DNA from: Lysobacterales bacterium
GTDB lineage: Bacteria; Pseudomonadota; Gammaproteobacteria; Xanthomonadales; SZUA-36
Direction: 5' to 3'
NCBI GenBank assembly: GCA_021648045.1
Contig: JAKITM010000003.1
Coordinates: 1 to 64,000, forward strand
DNA length: 64,000 nt
Part shown: one piece after another, positions 1 through 7,100 of the stretch
How the letters are laid out: the number at the start of each line of letters is the position of its first letter
Numbering within the stretch: the stretch's first letter is position 1
Program-made: the position numbers and the translations under genes
Notes under the pieces: model-generated
Database searches by the model: none
Told to the model about the DNA's origin: nothing
Seen by the model: the letters and a program-made list of their open reading frames with translations, nothing else

Positions 1-1158
1 ACCTGCCGCCGCCGTTCTGTTATCACTAGCAGGAAATTGCAAGTTGGTTCTATTGTTACCAGCCGCACCTGTAAATAGAATTTGATTATCTTCAATTAGT
101 TTTAATATTAGACATTCCGCTAGTAATGGGGTTGTGGTACATGCATCCCCATCTAAGGAACCATCACCAGCACTTAAATTTATAGTGCCAACTCCAATGT
201 TGGCTAGCGTTTCCCAGCCACTAAGATATGCAGAATAAGAGAAGCCTGCGAACAAATAGTCTGTGCCGTTAACATTGAAACACGAACCCAGTTCCGTACC
301 ATAAAATTTCATCATTGAAATGCCGCAATTTTTGCAAATACCTGGGGCAGTATTACCTTTTGCCCCAATAAGCCCTGCCACATGCGTACCATGGCCAACA
401 AAAGAAGCTACGGTTAAACCATCGTTCGGGTCACCATCTATACCATCGCAGGCGGCTAAACTGGCTGTTGCAGCAACCGGCTCTAACTCATCAACATTTA
501 AATCTATTCCTGAGGTTTTCGCAAAGTCAATTTGGTAAAACCCATCCAGCAAATTTCCTCCCACATAATTACCTGAGCCATCAAAAGCCCTTAAATCAGG
601 GTGATTAGTTTGCAATCCTGTATCAGCAATACCGACATACCCCATACCTTCTGACAACTCCCAAGCTGACTGAATATCAGCATTATTAATACTGGCCGTA
701 GTGATTGTGCGATTCAAGGGCGGTGTTTTTTTGTAATTTTTCGACATATCTGGATATGGGACAGATAGCGTGGGTAAATTTGTTTCATCAATTTGATACG
801 CAGATGCCACAAATGGGTCATTATCTAGGGATGCCTGAATAGCTGCAACATCAGCGTCGTCCGGGTATGCCAGAACCAAGTACTGTTGCAACTCTGCCCG
901 CTCCCAACCAGGGTTGTTATCCATAATTGTTCTTAAATTACCTATTGCCCTGATTCTGATTAAATAGTCTACCTCCTCTGGGTTAATGGCATTAAAAGCC
1001 TGCAGAATAAATATCGGCGGCGGTGGTGACAGCAGTGATTGATTAACAATATATGCCGCTGAGGGCGCATTTTGTTCGCTTGATATTTGCGCATGAAAAG
1101 TTATGGCATAAGCAAGTTGCGAAACCAGAATTAGTAAAATCGTTAGAATTGTTTTCAT
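1..1158 (-). CDS. Secreted S8 subtilisin-like serine peptidase, 3' end cut by window edge
   Basis: This is the first 386 residues of a secreted subtilase; the frame is still open at base 1, so the C-terminus lies outside. It begins with a signal peptide (MKTILTILLILVSQLAYA). A pro-region follows, and then the catalytic domain. The Asp motif GIADTG has Asp at residue 179 and the His motif GHGTHVAG has its His at 256. The Ser motif is not reached. The start ATG at 1158 is preceded by a GGGGGTAGCT stretch that can act as a ribosome binding site. It follows the 1163-1723 protein with only 4 bases between them, so the two are probably co-transcribed. The likely role is extracellular or periplasmic proteolysis. 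Family assignment is firm; substrate is unknown. Confidence 0.9.
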   Translation of the reverse strand, partial: MKTILTILLILVSQLAYAITFHAQISSEQNAPSAAYIVNQSLLSPPPPIFILQAFNAINPEEVDYLIRIRAIGNLRTIMDNNPGWERAELQQYLVLAYPDDADVAAIQASLDNDPFVASAYQIDETNLPTLSVPYPDMSKNYKKTPPLNRTITTASINNADIQSAWELSEGMGYVGIADTGLQTNHPDLRAFDGSGNYVGGNLLDGFYQIDFAKTSGIDLNVDELEPVAATASLAACDGIDGDPNDGLTVASFVGHGTHVAGLIGAKGNTAPGICKNCGISMMKFYGTELGSCFNVNGTDYLFAGFSYSAYLSGWETLANIGVGTINLSAGDGSLDGDACTTTPLLAECLILKLIEDNQILFTGAAGNNRTNLQFPASDNRTAAAG

Positions 1159-1162
1159 GGAG

Positions 1163-1723
1163 CTACCCCCTAAAGTAATTTCCTTTTTTGTTTGAAAGGA
1201 ACAGCGTTAAAATTAAAATCAGAATTGACAATATAATTAGACCAGCGTTTGTTGTGGTATTAATTATCTTCGGTTTTGTTACAGAGAAAGTTAATATTCC
1301 CCCATAAGTAAAAGATGTTGCATCCGGTGGTGGCGGTAGTGAGGTAAGTCGTCCAACCCAGCTAGTTTGAAGAGAATAATCCCCAACCCCTAAAGAGCCA
1401 AGCTCATAGTACTCTCTTGGTGCCGGAGAAACAGGAAACGGGTTACATATAGGCTGAGTCATAGTAACGACAGTCAAATCAATATGGCTCCCTTCAAACC
1501 CAGGCAGGTTATTGTCAAACTCAAATAAGTGGGTATCCCCATTCTGGTTTTTCCATGGGAGGAGTAAACAGGGAGGGTAAAAGGTAGTGAACAACCCCAC
1601 ACGAATAGCATCACCCACTTGTGGATTGGGAGGATCTATAATTACCGGAGGTTCAAAAACAAGCTGGGCATGAACGGAATTTGCTGCAAACATAAGCAGG
1701 AATAACAGTATAAATCTTTTCAT
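1163..1723 (-). CDS. Hypothetical secreted protein with C-terminal membrane anchor
   Basis: I do not recognise this 186-residue protein. It has a clear signal peptide (residues 1-19, ending VHA-Q). The middle is rich in Pro, beta-branched and aromatic residues and looks like a small beta-sandwich. A C-terminal hydrophobic helix (about 160-177, AGLIILSILILILTLFL) is followed by a basic tail (SNKKGN). That tripartite end resembles sorting signals of the PEP-CTERM/IPTL type, but the diagnostic tetrapeptide is not evident, so it may be a plain anchor. It lies immediately upstream of the subtilase gene on the same strand (4-base gap). This suggests a partner, inhibitor or substrate of that protease, which is inference only. 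Confidence 0.7.
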   Translation of the reverse strand: MKRFILLFLLMFAANSVHAQLVFEPPVIIDPPNPQVGDAIRVGLFTTFYPPCLLLPWKNQNGDTHLFEFDNNLPGFEGSHIDLTVVTMTQPICNPFPVSPAPREYYELGSLGVGDYSLQTSWVGRLTSLPPPPDATSFTYGGILTFSVTKPKIINTTTNAGLIILSILILILTLFLSNKKGNYFRG

Positions 1724-2119
1724 GGTTTTATCCCCTAAAAACAGGCGTCCTCTCTATTGGCCTGACTGTTTTCCTCATCAATAAATTCGGATAATTGCTA
1801 GTATGTACTATCTGCCCTAATTAGTTGTCATTGGTATAGTCGCTTTTGTTGTTGCATACCATTATGCCATAAATTTGCCACAAGAAGCTCAGTGAAGCCG
1901 ATACCCAAATCCCCAGATATGATTCCATCAGCGCTCCAAGAGCCTCTAAATCCCTCTTTTTAGCCTTATTGTTGGCCATCATAGTGAGTATGCCAGAGAG
2001 GTTTAATCAAAAACTGTTCCTCGGTGTCTCGCGTCAATTATCTTGACCGGTTTAGCACCTAATTGGCTATTTTGGACGGATCTATCCTGTATAAACCGTC
2101 ATTTGTGTCACCAGCTGCT
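1724..2119. other. Gene-poor stretch upstream of the secreted protein operon
   Basis: About 400 bases with no convincing gene. A 52-codon minus-strand reading frame (ATG at 1979, stop at 1821) encodes a small protein with a charged start (MANNKAKKRD) and a hydrophobic middle, but it has no clear ribosome binding site, so I do not call it. The promoter of the 1723-to-1 operon should lie here; no strong -35/-10 pair was seen. The right end adjoins the transposase remnant. Confidence 0.4.
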
Positions 2120-2682
2120 TTAAATTGGCGGCGGTTCAAACTCCTTCAGTGCTATCAGCACTTGTTCCAACAGTGTTCGATGTTTTTCCTTTAGCTTTAC
2201 AAATAATTGCCGACCAGTTTTAACCACTTTCGCCTAAAGCGCCTACTGTTGGTGCAGCGATAGCATACAATTGCCAGCGCAGGGTCATTGCGCGATGCTG
2301 AGCCAGTTCTGCCGGTAGTAATTGGCGCATCAGGGCAAATAAATTGTAGGAGAGTGCGGTGATTAAAAAGTACAGCGCATTGGCGTTAAAGTCCGAGCAA
2401 GGCAGCGTATTACGGTGCGCAGCGCTTCATCATCCTGAAGGTGGCGAATACATCCAGATGAAAACTGCCTTCATGCTGCATCAAGATGAGAGCTTTGATG
2501 AACTCAGAAGGCTTATACCCCCGGTTGCTCTTGGGCAGTGGAAAGTGCTTATCAATACGCTCTGGGAGACTCAAAGAGCCCATTAACTGGGCAATGGCCA
2601 ATAAACCGGCACGGGAAGTGAGTAAATCGTTCGTTGTATCGAGTTTGTAGGGTAGAATAGTCATAAGCCTTGAGCTGTGCAC
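2120..2682 (-). pseudogene. IS1380-family transposase remnant, internally deleted and frameshifted
   Basis: The 5' part (from ATG 2682) reads as the N-terminus of an IS1380-type transposase, with segments such as DLLTSRAGLLAIAQLMGSL and ERIDKHFPLPKSNRGYKPSE. The frame breaks near 2410. Past a deletion that removes the DDE catalytic core, the C-terminal part resumes with NALYFLITALSYNLFALMRQ and AMTLRWQLYAIAA, hits a stop, and ends in another frame with RQLFVKLKEKHRTLLEQ and a stop at 2120-2122. Only about 190 of the more than 400 residues usual for the family remain. No terminal inverted repeats were found at the flanks. The element cannot be active. Confidence 0.75.
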
Positions 2683-2782
2683 CCTTGGGGTGATGAACTG
2701 TTTTGTTGCAAACCGTTATACAGCCAAGGTTTTCTGAGTTTTAGATGTTTCTATCTGGGGATTGGGGTATGTGGTCAATTCG

Positions 2783-3673
2783 ATGAATTTGGTTTTTGGT
2801 TGGGGTGAGTTTTTCTCTCTCAGTTGTGCCTTGGGCTGGGCTTTTGCAGTGATTTTGTTCCGTAAATCCGGCGAAACCCTACCAGCATTCGAACTGAATT
2901 TAATAAAAAATGCAATTGGTGTAGCACTTATGCTGCCTACCGCCATTTTGTTAGGGGGAGCAATACCTGATTATGGGCTCAATGGTTGGTTTTTGGTGAT
3001 CGGTAGCGGGGTGTTGGGGATTGCTGTTGCCGATTACTGGTATTTGCGTGCACTGAATTTACTCGGGGCAGGGCGTACCGCTATTAGCGCTAGCTTGTAC
3101 GCACCCTTTGTTATTTTGCTGTCTATGGTGTTTCTTGGTGAAAGCCTCGGTGGCTATCAATGGTTGGGTTTTGTTTTTGTTCTCGGTGGTATTCTGCTGG
3201 TTTCATGGCATAAACACCAGACTGAAGTGACAGCACAGGACTTGAAGAAAGGTGTTGCTTTTGCCGTTGGCGCAGTATTCTTGATGGCGCTCGGGGTGAT
3301 TATGGTCAAACAGATATTGGAAACTGAGGATTTTTACTGGACGGTGTACTGGCGCCTTGCTGCCGGTTTAGGCGGTTTGCTGATATTTACCAGTCTGCGC
3401 CATGGCTGGCCTAAAGTCCGTGAAAATATCCGCAAACCCCAGCCCTGGCTACTGATAGCCGGTGGTAGTTTTCTCGGCAGTTACTTATCCATGATGCTGT
3501 GGTTGGCCGGGTATAAATTGACCAATGCCACTACCGCTGCCATGCTAAATGAAACAGCGGGTGCTTTTATTGTGTTATTGGCATGGTTGTTTTTGAAAGA
3601 ACCCCTGGGTAAGCGTAAATTGATGGGGCTATGCCTGACTGCCATCGGTGTATTGTTTGTGCTTAACGGCTAA
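2783..3673 (+). CDS. EamA/DMT-family inner membrane transporter
   Basis: A drug/metabolite-transporter superfamily protein of about 296 residues. It shows ten hydrophobic segments in two repeated EamA halves. The first half carries GWAFAVILFRKSGE near its start; the second starts about residue 150 after a short basic loop (SWHKHQTEVTAQDLKKG). The C-terminal EamA signature is NETAGAFIVLLAWLFLKEPL. The family exports or imports small metabolites; substrate is not predictable. The start is uncertain: TTG 2762 and GTG 2771 are in frame upstream, but ATG 2783 gives the normal short N-terminus. Its stop overlaps the first base of the SprT start, so the next two genes are likely co-transcribed with it. 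Confidence 0.85.
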   Translation: MNLVFGWGEFFSLSCALGWAFAVILFRKSGETLPAFELNLIKNAIGVALMLPTAILLGGAIPDYGLNGWFLVIGSGVLGIAVADYWYLRALNLLGAGRTAISASLYAPFVILLSMVFLGESLGGYQWLGFVFVLGGILLVSWHKHQTEVTAQDLKKGVAFAVGAVFLMALGVIMVKQILETEDFYWTVYWRLAAGLGGLLIFTSLRHGWPKVRENIRKPQPWLLIAGGSFLGSYLSMMLWLAGYKLTNATTAAMLNETAGAFIVLLAWLFLKEPLGKRKLMGLCLTAIGVLFVLNG

Positions 3674-4197
3674 TGATGATTTCTACGGCACAGCAGCAAC
3701 AGGTTACTGATAAAACCCGGGCTGTAATATTGCAGGCGAACCAACTGCTGGCAAAAAACTTCCCGCAAGTGGAAGTGTTGTTTGATCTTAGAGGTCGTTC
3801 GGCAGGTCAGTTTAGAGTGCGTCGACAGGTTTGTGAAATTCGATATAATCCGCAAGTATTTGCTTTGTATTTTGATGATAATCTAATTAACACAGTGCCT
3901 CATGAAGTTGCGCATTACTTAATTTATCTGATGTACCCCCGCAGAAGGCAGGGCTTGAGGAAAGTAAAACCACACGGTGTAGAATGGCGCAACCTAATGA
4001 CAAAGCTAGGCGCAGATGCCAGTGTTTGTCACAATTATAATCTTGCCAATATCCCCCAACGGCGCGAGCAACGCTTCAGTTACAGTTGTGACTGCCGAGA
4101 ACACCAGGTTTCCTGCCGTCGCCACAATAAAATTCAGACCGGGCGTGGACGCTATTCCTGTCGTTACTGCAAAACCCTACTGAAGGTATCGGGGTGA
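3673..4197 (+). CDS. SprT-family zinc metalloprotease
   Basis: A 174-residue SprT-like domain protein. The zinc-metalloprotease motif HEVAH (in VPHEVAHYLIYLMYP) is followed about 30 residues on by the third ligand region (KPHGVEWRNLM). The C-terminal third is a zinc ribbon with Cys pairs (YSCDC and CRYCKTLL). The size fits bacterial SprT proteins. Eukaryotic relatives (Spartan) degrade DNA-protein crosslinks; bacterial function is poorly known. The ATG start overlaps the stop of the EamA gene by one base, and its own end overlaps the GTG start of the GIY-YIG gene by four bases, so the three genes form a compact operon. Confidence 0.88.
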   Translation: MMISTAQQQQVTDKTRAVILQANQLLAKNFPQVEVLFDLRGRSAGQFRVRRQVCEIRYNPQVFALYFDDNLINTVPHEVAHYLIYLMYPRRRQGLRKVKPHGVEWRNLMTKLGADASVCHNYNLANIPQRREQRFSYSCDCREHQVSCRRHNKIQTGRGRYSCRYCKTLLKVSG

Positions 4198-4478
4198 GTT
4201 GGTGGGTATATATTATCCGCTGTGACGATGACAGCCTGTATACCGGCATTAGCACCGATGTCGATCGGCGATTCAGTGAGCACACCGGCCAGACAGGCGG
4301 CAAATATAAAGGCGCCAAGTTTTTTTACGGCCGCAAACCACTGAAAGTTGTATATCGTCAGCAATTATCAGACCGTTCAGCCGCATCCAAATGCGAATAT
4401 AAAATTAAACAACTAAACCGCAAACAAAAATTGCAGTTGATAGACCATGGAAAGGTGTCGTCCCCGATGCAGCGTTAA
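4194..4478 (+). CDS. GIY-YIG nuclease superfamily protein (YhbQ/UPF0213 type)
   Basis: A small single-domain protein of 94 residues. The GIY-YIG core is seen as WVYIIRC then LYTGIS, followed by the conserved Arg and His of DVDRRFSEH and the YGRKPLKVVY strand. This matches the UPF0213/YhbQ group, stand-alone nuclease-fold proteins of uncertain cellular role. It starts with GTG at 4194, giving a four-base overlap with the SprT gene and suggesting translational coupling. Its end overlaps by four bases the convergent VOC gene on the other strand, so the two transcription units meet tail to tail without spacer. Confidence 0.88.
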   Translation: MSWWVYIIRCDDDSLYTGISTDVDRRFSEHTGQTGGKYKGAKFFYGRKPLKVVYRQQLSDRSAASKCEYKIKQLNRKQKLQLIDHGKVSSPMQR

Positions 4479-5011
4479 TCAGAGAATTCTTTTTCGTGCA
4501 TCCAGGCTGCATGTTTAGGTGCTTTTTTGGTGATTGACCATTCTTCGAGCATATCCCATTTGACCTGATCCAACTGCTTCATTTCTTTCGCGGTACCAGT
4601 AATGGTGGTGAGCTCCAGGCGATGACCATTGGGGTCAAAAAAGTAGATGGACTTGATAATGCCATGGTCTGTCGGCCCGATCACATCAATACCATGACCT
4701 TCCAGCTCAAGCTTGGATGCCAATAGAGTTTTCTCATCTTCAACCTGAAAAGCAATATGCTGCACCCAGCGCGGGGTATTCGGATCAAAGCCCATGGGGG
4801 GAGAGTTGGGGATTTCAAAAAACGCTAAAATATTACCATTACCGGCATCCAGAAATACATGCATATAGGGATCAGGTTCTTTAGTTGATGGCACCTGATC
4901 TTCGGCAATTGCCAGGATGAAATCCATATTCAGGTGTTTGTTATAAAACTCAACGGTTTCTTTAGCGTCATTGCAACGATAGGCAACATGGTGCATTTGC
5001 TGGATTTTCAT
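4475..5011 (-). CDS. VOC-family (glyoxalase/dioxygenase fold) protein
   Basis: A 178-residue vicinal-oxygen-chelate protein. The two beta-alpha-beta-beta-beta modules are visible: QQMHHVAYRCNDAKETVEFY at the N-terminus and WVQHIAFQVEDE in the second half, ending with FFDPNGHRLEL. Metal-ligand candidates are His7 or His8, the His of VQHIAF and the Glu of HRLEL. It is the third gene of a minus-strand operon behind hpd and phhA (28-base gap to phhA). A role in aromatic amino acid breakdown or in dealing with a by-product is plausible but not shown by sequence. Glyoxalase I activity is possible; a ring-cleaving role is less likely at this length. Confidence 0.82.
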   Translation of the reverse strand: MKIQQMHHVAYRCNDAKETVEFYNKHLNMDFILAIAEDQVPSTKEPDPYMHVFLDAGNGNILAFFEIPNSPPMGFDPNTPRWVQHIAFQVEDEKTLLASKLELEGHGIDVIGPTDHGIIKSIYFFDPNGHRLELTTITGTAKEMKQLDQVKWDMLEEWSITKKAPKHAAWMHEKEFSD

Positions 5012-5039
5012 CTGTTGGTTCCTTAAATCAATGAATTAT

Positions 5040-5873
5040 TTAACAGTCGTGTTTTACCGGTATTGCGACGGTTGAATTTTTCGGTGGCGTATAGGTGGGT
5101 GGAAATAATCCGATCTGCATTGCTGTGTGAATCTGGCGCATCACAGCTGAATCCATGGCAGCATAGAGTTGCTCATAACTATCGATCACATAATAAATCG
5201 GTTGCATAATATCAATTCGATAGGGCGTTCTCAAAACATTCATTACACCCCAAGGGCGTCTTTCTACTGCATAATTTTCCAAAGCATAACAGCACTCGGA
5301 AGTGGAGGAAAGAATGCCCGCTCCGTAAGTGCGCAGGCCTTCATGGGTGTTGATTAATCCGAATTCGACACTAAACCAGAATAGCCGGGCTAAATAAACC
5401 CGCTCTTTTGGAGTAGCCGCCAGACCCAACTTTCCGTAGGCCTGAACAAAGTCTGCAAATACAGGGTTAGTGAGCATTGGGCAGTGACCGTAAATCTCAT
5501 GAAAAATATCAGGCTCTTGCAGGTATTCAATGTCTTCGGGTCGACGGATAAAGGTAGCCGCCGGAAATTTTCTTTGAGACAGTAGTTCAAAAAACTCAGC
5601 AAAGGGAATCACAGCAGCTACCGGCTGTAATTGCCATTGGGTTGCGGCAAACAGGGCACGGTTGACTTCCGGCACCTGGGCAACCCGGTCAGTTGGTAAG
5701 TTCAAAATCTCCAGGCCTTGCAGGAATTCTTTGCAGGCACGCTGGCAAATCAGTTTTTTCTGGTGGGAAAATAAGTGCGCCCAGGTTTGGTCTTCAGTTT
5801 GGGAATAATCAACCCAGCCATCGCTATCGGCCACTCTGGCGGAATAGGCTGTCGTTTTACTTAAAGCTGCCAT
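5040..5873 (-). CDS. phhA: Phenylalanine 4-monooxygenase
   Basis: A 277-residue bacterial, monomer-type phenylalanine hydroxylase that converts phenylalanine to tyrosine with tetrahydropterin and oxygen. The non-haem iron triad is present: two His in DIFHEIYGHCPML and the Glu of FSVEFGLI. Pterin/substrate-site residues lie in the RPEDIEYLQEPD and STSECCYALEN stretches. It lacks the regulatory ACT domain of animal enzymes, as expected. It sits 11 bases downstream of hpd in the same operon, so phenylalanine can flow through tyrosine (after a transaminase not seen here) to 4-hydroxyphenylpyruvate and homogentisate. A phhB pterin dehydratase is not adjacent. Confidence 0.95.
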   Translation of the reverse strand: MAALSKTTAYSARVADSDGWVDYSQTEDQTWAHLFSHQKKLICQRACKEFLQGLEILNLPTDRVAQVPEVNRALFAATQWQLQPVAAVIPFAEFFELLSQRKFPAATFIRRPEDIEYLQEPDIFHEIYGHCPMLTNPVFADFVQAYGKLGLAATPKERVYLARLFWFSVEFGLINTHEGLRTYGAGILSSTSECCYALENYAVERRPWGVMNVLRTPYRIDIMQPIYYVIDSYEQLYAAMDSAVMRQIHTAMQIGLFPPTYTPPKNSTVAIPVKHDC

Positions 5874-5884
5874 GGCAGGACTCC

Positions 5885-6934
5885 TTAAAGTACGCCGCGT
5901 TTTCTCTGATCTCTCTCAATGGATTCGAATAAGGCCTGGAAATTGCCTTCACCAAAGCCCAGATTATTTTCCCGTTGGATGATCTCGATAAAAATAGGCC
6001 CGAACAGGTTGCGGGTGAAAATTTGCAGTAAATATGAATTTTCATCACCATCAACTAAAACTTGATGATCTTGAATTTTTTGATGATCTTCTTTTACATT
6101 TGGAACCCGGTCGAAAACTTTCTCATAGTAGTCGTCACTGATATCGAGTGTATCGATGACATTGCGGTCAATCCCGTCAAGTGAGGCAATGATGTCATTG
6201 GTCAGGAAAGCCAGATGCTGTACCCCGGGACCATCATATTCACGCAGGTATTCATCAATCTGGTTGCGGTCGTCACCTTTGCCTTCGTTGATAGGAATGC
6301 AGAAGCTGCCATCTGGAGAACGCAAGGCATACGAAATTAATGCAGTTTCCTTGCCGCGAATATCAAAATAGCGGACTTCGGTGAAGCCGAATACTTTCTT
6401 ATAGAAATCTGCCCATTCATGCATTGTGCCTTTGCGCACATTATTGGTCAGGTGGTCGATTGCAAGAAAGCCTTTGTCGGCTGCTATAATAGGTTGTTCT
6501 AGGTCAGTAAAATCATTGACATAAATAGAACCTTTATCTGCAAAAATATCGATAAAGTAAATCAGGCTGTCGCCAATGCCATAAATAGCCGGGTAGGGCA
6601 GGTCGGTAGTGCTCGGATCGGCTCCACGGGCACCATTCAAAATCGCGATTTCCCGTGCATTTTCAGCATTATCCACGCGCCAGCCCATTGAGCAGATGGC
6701 CGGTCCATGGCGTCGGGCAAAATCAGCTGAGAAGCCTTCTTTCTCGTGGTTCACTAAAAAGTGAATATCGTTCTGGTTAAAATAAACAATATCTTTTCCA
6801 TTGCATTCTTTCAGTTTAGAAAAACCAAAGGCAAGAAATACTTGTTCCATAAAGTCAGAGTCAGGAGTTGCAAATTCGGTAAATTCAATTCCGCGAAGTC
6901 CCAGCGGGTTGCTAGCGTCAAAGGCAGTGTTCAT
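5885..6934 (-). CDS. hpd: 4-hydroxyphenylpyruvate dioxygenase
   Basis: A 349-residue enzyme converting 4-hydroxyphenylpyruvate to homogentisate. It is built of two VOC modules; the iron ligands are in the C-terminal module: His in AIDHLTNNV, His in GVQHLAFLTND and Glu in FIEIIQREN. The C-terminal helix GFGEGNFQALFESIERDQ that gates the active site is present. The ATG at 6934 has a GAGA ribosome-binding element nine bases upstream. It is the first gene of the hpd-phhA-VOC operon and diverges from the acetyl-CoA hydrolase gene across 166 bases. Homogentisate dioxygenase is not in the window; if absent from the genome the pathway would end in pyomelanin. Confidence 0.95.
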   Translation of the reverse strand: MNTAFDASNPLGLRGIEFTEFATPDSDFMEQVFLAFGFSKLKECNGKDIVYFNQNDIHFLVNHEKEGFSADFARRHGPAICSMGWRVDNAENAREIAILNGARGADPSTTDLPYPAIYGIGDSLIYFIDIFADKGSIYVNDFTDLEQPIIAADKGFLAIDHLTNNVRKGTMHEWADFYKKVFGFTEVRYFDIRGKETALISYALRSPDGSFCIPINEGKGDDRNQIDEYLREYDGPGVQHLAFLTNDIIASLDGIDRNVIDTLDISDDYYEKVFDRVPNVKEDHQKIQDHQVLVDGDENSYLLQIFTRNLFGPIFIEIIQRENNLGFGEGNFQALFESIERDQRKRGVL

Positions 6935-7100
6935 TGTTTATCTCACATTATTCAGAGTTTCACGGTTTTGACCATGATTCGGGAAAAGTAGTTGCATTTG
7001 TAACTATATATACTGACAGCCTACAAATCAACCTGATCGACACTTTGATTTGATGCTTAGTATGGTGTTTATGCCAATCAAAGTACGGTAGTATGTAGTC

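Noticed and set aside
1821..1979. 52-codon minus-strand ORF
   Set aside because: No ribosome binding site and no recognisable family; kept only as a remark under the intergenic entry.
6935..7100. TyrR/PhhR-type operator between hpd and the CoA hydrolase gene
   Set aside because: No TGTAAA-N6-TTTACA palindrome was found in the spacer.
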